A program made the translations under genes and the position numbers. The notes under the pieces are model-generated. The model saw only the letters and a program-made list of their open reading frames with translations, was not told the DNA's origin and made no database searches. From an uncultured Dokdonia sp. (GTDB taxonomy: Bacteria > Bacteroidota > Bacteroidia > Flavobacteriales > Flavobacteriaceae), in contig NZ_CANMDS010000001.1 in assembly GCF_947496725.1 (NCBI RefSeq), positions 62,001 to 126,000 on the forward strand: a DNA stretch of 64,000 bases. The letters are read 5' to 3'. This document shows, one piece after another, positions 60,999 to 64,000 of the stretch. Position 1 is the first letter of the stretch; each line of letters begins with the position of its first letter.

Positions 60999-61802
60999 CT
61001 ACAAGCCGTAATGGTTGAGCAACAGTTTTTCATACCAAGTATCTGGCAGCATACGCTTAAGTGCTATACTAAAACGTTGCATAAAGAACCCAACTCGATA
61101 ATGCACTTTTGGATTTTTTGATTCCATAACGCGTTTTATGACTTTTGCCATAATAGCGGTGTCCATTCCTTTATCTACGTGCTCATCCATAAGAGCTAGC
61201 GTGTTCTTATAGTTATCTTTATAAGGTGAGTTATCTAGTACGGGGGCGTGATATCTACCTGCAGCAATATTGGTTGCAAAATCTCCTGGTGCAACGGTAG
61301 TCATCTTCACATTAAACTCTTTAAGTTCCATACGGTATGCCTCTGTAGTGATACCTAGTGCACCTTTTGTAGCTGAGTAAATACCACGATACGGTAACCC
61401 CATATATCCAGCTATAGATGTAATATTTATAACCATACCAGAGCGCTGTGCTCGCATAGTAGGTAATACTGCTTTAATCACTTCTAGCGCGCCAAAGTAA
61501 TTTGTTTCAAAAACACGTCTCGTCTCTGTATCTGGAGTTTCTTCAAGAGGTCCGGTTATACCCATACCTGCATTATTTATAAGGTAGTCTATTTTACCTT
61601 CGGCTTTGAGAAGTGTGGCTACTGCTGCCATTATGGTTTCTGGCTTTGTTACATCAAGTGCGAGCATATGTACACCATTTTCTACACTATTTTTAGGATT
61701 ACGGCTTGTACCATAGACGGTGTATGAATGATTTACTAAAAACTGCGCGATGGCTTGCCCTATACCAGAAGAGGCACCGGTGATTAAAACTACTTTTGAC
61801 AT
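60999..61802 (-). CDS. Short-chain dehydrogenase/reductase
   Basis: A 267-residue SDR of the classical group. NAD(P) binding VVLITGASSGIGQAIA at 4-19, the NNAG motif in YLINNAGMGITG near 87, catalytic Ser in INITSIAG near 134 and the Tyr-x-x-x-Lys in YSATKGAL near 147. The substrate is unknown; the C-terminal tail ending RMLPDTWYEKLLLNHYGL is unusual. A -7 promoter element (CAAAGATA on the plus strand, 61822-61829) lies 20 bases upstream. It is followed by the transaldolase gene 81 bases away. Confidence 0.9.
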   Translation of the reverse strand: MSKVVLITGASSGIGQAIAQFLVNHSYTVYGTSRNPKNSVENGVHMLALDVTKPETIMAAVATLLKAEGKIDYLINNAGMGITGPLEETPDTETRRVFETNYFGALEVIKAVLPTMRAQRSGMVINITSIAGYMGLPYRGIYSATKGALGITTEAYRMELKEFNVKMTTVAPGDFATNIAAGRYHAPVLDNSPYKDNYKNTLALMDEHVDKGMDTAIMAKVIKRVMESKNPKVHYRVGFFMQRFSIALKRMLPDTWYEKLLLNHYGL

Positions 61803-61821
61803 ATGTTATTTTAGAGTGGGG

Positions 61822-61829
61822 CAAAGATA
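61822..61829 (-). promoter_or_regulatory. Promoter -7 element for the SDR gene
   Basis: TATCTTTG on the minus strand, 20 bases from the start codon, a full match to TAnnTTTG; no -33 box found at the expected distance. Confidence 0.4.
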
Positions 61830-61897
61830 AGAAGATATGACCTTTACAGATACCTTCGTTTCAAATTACTAAGGAAGAGTTGATGTGTTGTTATTAC

Positions 61898-61911
61898 GCT
61901 TTCGCGAAAGC
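61898..61911. repeat. GCTTTCGCGAAAGC palindrome, intergenic copy
   Basis: Perfect copy in a longer palindrome TTACGC..GCGTAA (22 bases), abutting the terminator of the thioredoxin gene. Confidence 0.95.
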
Positions 61912-61914
61912 GTA

Positions 61915-61946
61915 AAAAAAAGCGCCCAATTACTTGAACGCTTTTG
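61915..61946 (-). terminator. Hairpin terminator after the thioredoxin gene
   Basis: AAAAGCG pairs with CGCTTTT around 14 bases; read on the minus strand it is followed by an 8-base T-run. Confidence 0.7.
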
Positions 61947-61968
61947 AAATAATTTCTTTGAACCGTTA

Positions 61969-62412
61969 TTATAAGCGACGTGCTTTATCAAAAAACGCGT
62001 AGTACGGTGCTGTATCTCGTAGCATACTGTATCCAGACACTTCGTCTTTTCTTCTTCCGTTTGCATCTAGTAGTAGTACGGTAGGGAAAGACTTGTCTCT
62101 ATTATACTCGTCTTGCAGCTTCATATTTTTCTTTTTCTGCTCTGGTGTGATGATATCTTCTCTAAAAGGGATATCTATCTCTAGTAGCACAAAGTCGTCT
62201 GCCTGCTGGATAAATTTATCTGTTTGCCAAAGATCTTTTTTAAGCATTTTGCACGGGCCACACCAGTCACTACCTGTAAAATACATTAAGATAGGCTTAC
62301 CTTGACGCTGTGCTACTTTCTTTGCTTTATCAAAATCTGTGTACCATTTTGCCTGCTGCGCTTGCATAGTCGCTGCCGAAATGAGTAGTAAAAAGACGAT
62401 GAATTTTTTCAT
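61969..62412 (-). CDS. Exported thioredoxin-family protein
   Basis: A 147-residue protein with a signal peptide (MKKFIVFLLLISAATMQAQQ) and a thioredoxin-like domain with the redox centre SDWCGPCKMLKKDLW near 48-62, then FPTVLLLDANGRR near 108-120. The active Cys pair is intact. Located in the periplasm, likely reducing or isomerising disulfides; the partner is unknown. It is transcribed alone, with a promoter-like element 20 bases upstream. Confidence 0.88.
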   Translation of the reverse strand: MKKFIVFLLLISAATMQAQQAKWYTDFDKAKKVAQRQGKPILMYFTGSDWCGPCKMLKKDLWQTDKFIQQADDFVLLEIDIPFREDIITPEQKKKNMKLQDEYNRDKSFPTVLLLDANGRRKDEVSGYSMLRDTAPYYAFFDKARRL

Positions 62413-62434
62413 TATAATTGTTTTAGGGCTATTG

Positions 62435-62463
62435 CAAATTTAAAAACTTCTAGAAATAAACAA
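62435..62463 (-). promoter_or_regulatory. Promoter for the thioredoxin-like gene
   Basis: Minus-strand TTG (62461-62463), 18-base spacer, TAAATTTG (62435-62442), close to consensus. Confidence 0.5.
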
Positions 62464-62508
62464 CAATCTTGCCACAAAATTGTAATTGCCTACAATTTAC
62501 AAAACTTA

Positions 62509-63141
62509 CTATAATTCTAAAACTGCATTTGCAATAGGTTTTCTCACCTTCTTTAAGGAAGAAAACATATCATCTTCTGCCCTATGACCTACAGGCATAA
62601 CCAGTACTGGTTGTATACCGTGTTTATCTAGGTTAAGGGCCTCGCTGTAACCTTCTGGAGAAAAACCTTCCATAGGGCAGGCGTCTATCTCTTCTAACGC
62701 ACAAACGGTAAGTAAATTACCCATAGCGAGATATGCTTGCTTTGTCGCCCAGAGATGATTATCTGCAACACTTACGTTTTTAAAATGGTCTAATAGATAA
62801 TCTTTAAAAGGTTTTAGAACCTCGTCTGGTGTGTTGCGTATAGCCTTAACGTTATTAAAGTAATCTTCTACATAGATACCATCTACGTTTTTTTCTATAC
62901 AAAATACAAGTACGTGAGAAGCATCTGCCACCTGTTGCTGGTTCATTGTTACAGGTACTAAAGCCTCTTGCTGCTTTTTATCACTTATAATTACAAGTCG
63001 CACGGGCTGTAACCCAAAACTTGTGGCCGTAAGATTAAAGGCATTTTTTAAAATATCTATTTGAGCGGTAGAGAGCATACGCTTGTTATCAAACTTTTTA
63101 GTCGCATACCTCCATTTTAAAGCTTCTATTACTTGTAGCAT
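62509..63141 (-). CDS. Nitroreductase family NAD(P)H-dependent oxidoreductase
   Basis: A 210-residue FMN-binding nitroreductase of the NfsB-like type. MLQVIEALKWRYATKKFDNKRML is the typical start (in short, LKWRYATKKFDN), followed by LTATSFGLQPVRLVIISDK near 38-56 and EEIDACPMEGFSPEGY near 150. ATG at 63141 is chosen because the family starts there and a -7 element sits at 63163-63170, inside the region the longer frame (from 63177) would code. It is divergent from the thioesterase gene. Substrate unknown. Confidence 0.85.
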   Translation of the reverse strand: MLQVIEALKWRYATKKFDNKRMLSTAQIDILKNAFNLTATSFGLQPVRLVIISDKKQQEALVPVTMNQQQVADASHVLVFCIEKNVDGIYVEDYFNNVKAIRNTPDEVLKPFKDYLLDHFKNVSVADNHLWATKQAYLAMGNLLTVCALEEIDACPMEGFSPEGYSEALNLDKHGIQPVLVMPVGHRAEDDMFSSLKKVRKPIANAVLEL

Positions 63142-63162
63142 TTGTTCTGTTTTTAGACCTTG

Positions 63163-63170
63163 CAAAGATA
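63163..63170 (-). promoter_or_regulatory. Promoter -7 element for the nitroreductase gene
   Basis: TATCTTTG on the minus strand, 22 bases before ATG 63141. It supports the shorter N-terminus. Confidence 0.4.
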
Positions 63171-63231
63171 CAGACACAAGGCTGCATATCTAGTATGTTA
63201 TGCAGTAAGAATTACTAAGTCACATCTACCT

Positions 63232-63627
63232 ATGCTTACAGTACAACAACGTATTAAAGAAAGTGAGACACGCATTTTTAAAGCGGTTTTTCCTAATACG
63301 ACTAATCATTATGATACCCTTTTTGGGGGTACCGCATTACATATGATGGATGAGGCTGCTTTTATATGTGCAACACGTTTTAGCCGTAAGAAAGTAGTAA
63401 CTATATCTACAGATAAAATAGATTTTACAAAGGCAATTCCAGAAGGTACCATTGTAGAACTTATTGCTCGGGTGGAAACTGTGGGCAATACAAGCTGTGT
63501 GGTACGCGTTGAGATTTACAAAGAAGATATGTATAGCTATGATCGCGAGCTAGCCGTGGCGGGTAAATTTACCTTTGTCGCTATAAATGATGACAAGAAA
63601 CCTATTAATATTATTGATAAGGCCTAG
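63232..63627 (+). CDS. Acyl-CoA thioesterase (YciA-like hotdog fold)
   Basis: A 131-residue hotdog-fold thioesterase. ATG at 63232 (MLTVQQRIKESETRIFKAVF) is taken over the longer frame from 63160, which overlaps the divergent promoter. Landmarks are FPNTTNHYDTLFGGTALHMMDEAA near 18-41 (core NHYDTLFGGTALHMMDEAA), the catalytic Asp in MDEAA, and VTISTDKIDFTKAIPEG near 59. Hydrolyses acyl-CoAs in the cytoplasm; the preferred chain length is unknown. Its TAG stop overlaps the GTG start of the next gene. Confidence 0.88.
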   Translation: MLTVQQRIKESETRIFKAVFPNTTNHYDTLFGGTALHMMDEAAFICATRFSRKKVVTISTDKIDFTKAIPEGTIVELIARVETVGNTSCVVRVEIYKEDMYSYDRELAVAGKFTFVAINDDKKPINIIDKA

Positions 63628-64000
63628 TGAGAAAAATTATTAAGAAAATAACCATCCTACTTTTTGCTTTTTTGGCACTCCTTGCCTGTGGGATATTTAT
63701 ACTCTCTGGCCACGTTAAATCTAGCACTAAAGATCAAACTTATAATAACATTACCGAGGTACCTCAAGCTTATACAGTTATTGTACTAGGTGCTAGTGTG
63801 CGATCTAACGGTGATCTATCTACTATGCTAGAAGATAGGGTCTCGAGCGCGCTCTCCCTTTATCGCGCGGGTAAAGTGTCTAGATTTTTACTCTCTGGAG
63901 ATAATGGTACAAAATCTTATAATGAGCCTAAGGCTATGCAACAGTACCTTATTAACCAAGGAGTGCCAGAAGAAGATATATTTTTAGATTACGCAGGTTT
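63627..64000 (+). CDS. SanA/YdcF-type (DUF218) membrane protein, N-terminal part
   Basis: The frame starts at GTG 63627, which shares its G with the TAG stop of the thioesterase, and is open to the window end (about 124 codons). An N-terminal helix (ILLFAFLALLACGIFILSG) anchors it, and then TVIVLGASVRSNGDLSTMLEDRV (motif VIVLGASVRSNGDLS) and RFLLSGDNGTKSYNEP match the DUF218 family, which includes SanA and YdcF, linked to envelope integrity and vancomycin resistance at high temperature. The C-terminus lies beyond the window. Translational coupling supports the operon. Confidence 0.78.
   Translation, partial: MRKIIKKITILLFAFLALLACGIFILSGHVKSSTKDQTYNNITEVPQAYTVIVLGASVRSNGDLSTMLEDRVSSALSLYRAGKVSRFLLSGDNGTKSYNEPKAMQQYLINQGVPEEDIFLDYAG

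Overview
The window is 64 kb of a compact, AT-rich, single-chromosome-type segment from a marine-type Flavobacteriaceae bacterium (Bacteroidota), most like Dokdonia/Krokinobacter in gene style. The reasons are the Bacteroidota promoter form (TTG, about 19 bases, TAnnTTTG) in front of several genes, the near absence of Shine-Dalgarno sequences, many Bacteroidota-type lipoproteins (signal, then Cys followed by acidic or Ser residues), a TonB-dependent receptor with a carboxypeptidase-like N-terminal domain, and many families restricted to flavobacteria. The genus is inference. I see no rRNA, tRNA, prophage, insertion sequence or CRISPR array; this is core chromosome.

Layout. 1-5.1 kb: end of a large Asp-box (BNR/sortilin-like) exported protein, an aldehyde dehydrogenase, and an MscS channel / HPF / cysteine-less ArsC-like trio. 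5.1-14.8 kb: nitroreductase, an abundant OmpA-type porin, small conserved proteins, DUF2461, DJ-1/PfpI, a divergent TruA, DUF1853, a membrane LytTR regulator and an S41-like protease. 14.9-18.2 kb: hisF-hisIE away from the other his genes, a VOC protein and an AI-2E transporter. 18.3-25.5 kb: polyphosphate glucokinase, a large M14 zinc peptidase, an MFS exporter with a possibly structured leader, a DJ-1-like lipoprotein, a HAD phosphatase and arsC. 25.7-29.3 kb: ferredoxin divergent from a LuxC-like acyl-CoA reductase, then serC-serA. 29.4-34.6 kb: small envelope proteins and a His-rich protein / TonB receptor / lipoprotein cluster that looks like a metal uptake locus. 34.7-40.1 kb: nnrD/E and the thrA-thrB operon, preceded by a previously unlisted 25-residue Thr/Ile-rich leader peptide. 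40.1-50 kb: two amidohydrolase-like proteins, DUF3810, a glutamate-synthase-like protein and an M1 aminopeptidase. 50-64 kb: recG, pheT, an ABC-F ATPase, a transaldolase-like enzyme, an SDR, a thioredoxin, a nitroreductase, an acyl-CoA thioesterase and the start of a SanA/YdcF-type protein.

The most striking signal is a short perfect palindrome, GCTTTCGCGAAAGC, present 21 times exactly and once with one end base changed, scattered every 3 kb or so. Fifteen of the 22 copies lie inside genes, where they are read only as (x)AFAKA or (x)FRES and never in the third frame; seven lie between genes. The abundance (about 0.0002 copies expected by chance in 64 kb at equal base frequencies) implies an active maintenance or spreading process, comparable in style to cyanobacterial HIP1 but with a different sequence. 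The second is the threonine leader peptide, which suggests thrAB is controlled by attenuation-like translation of its own leader.

Several starts were moved downstream of the longest open frame because a Bacteroidota promoter, a signal peptide or the family's usual N-terminus demands it (hisF, ferredoxin, DJ-1 lipoprotein, amidohydrolase, M1 peptidase, pheT, and others); each is explained in its entry.
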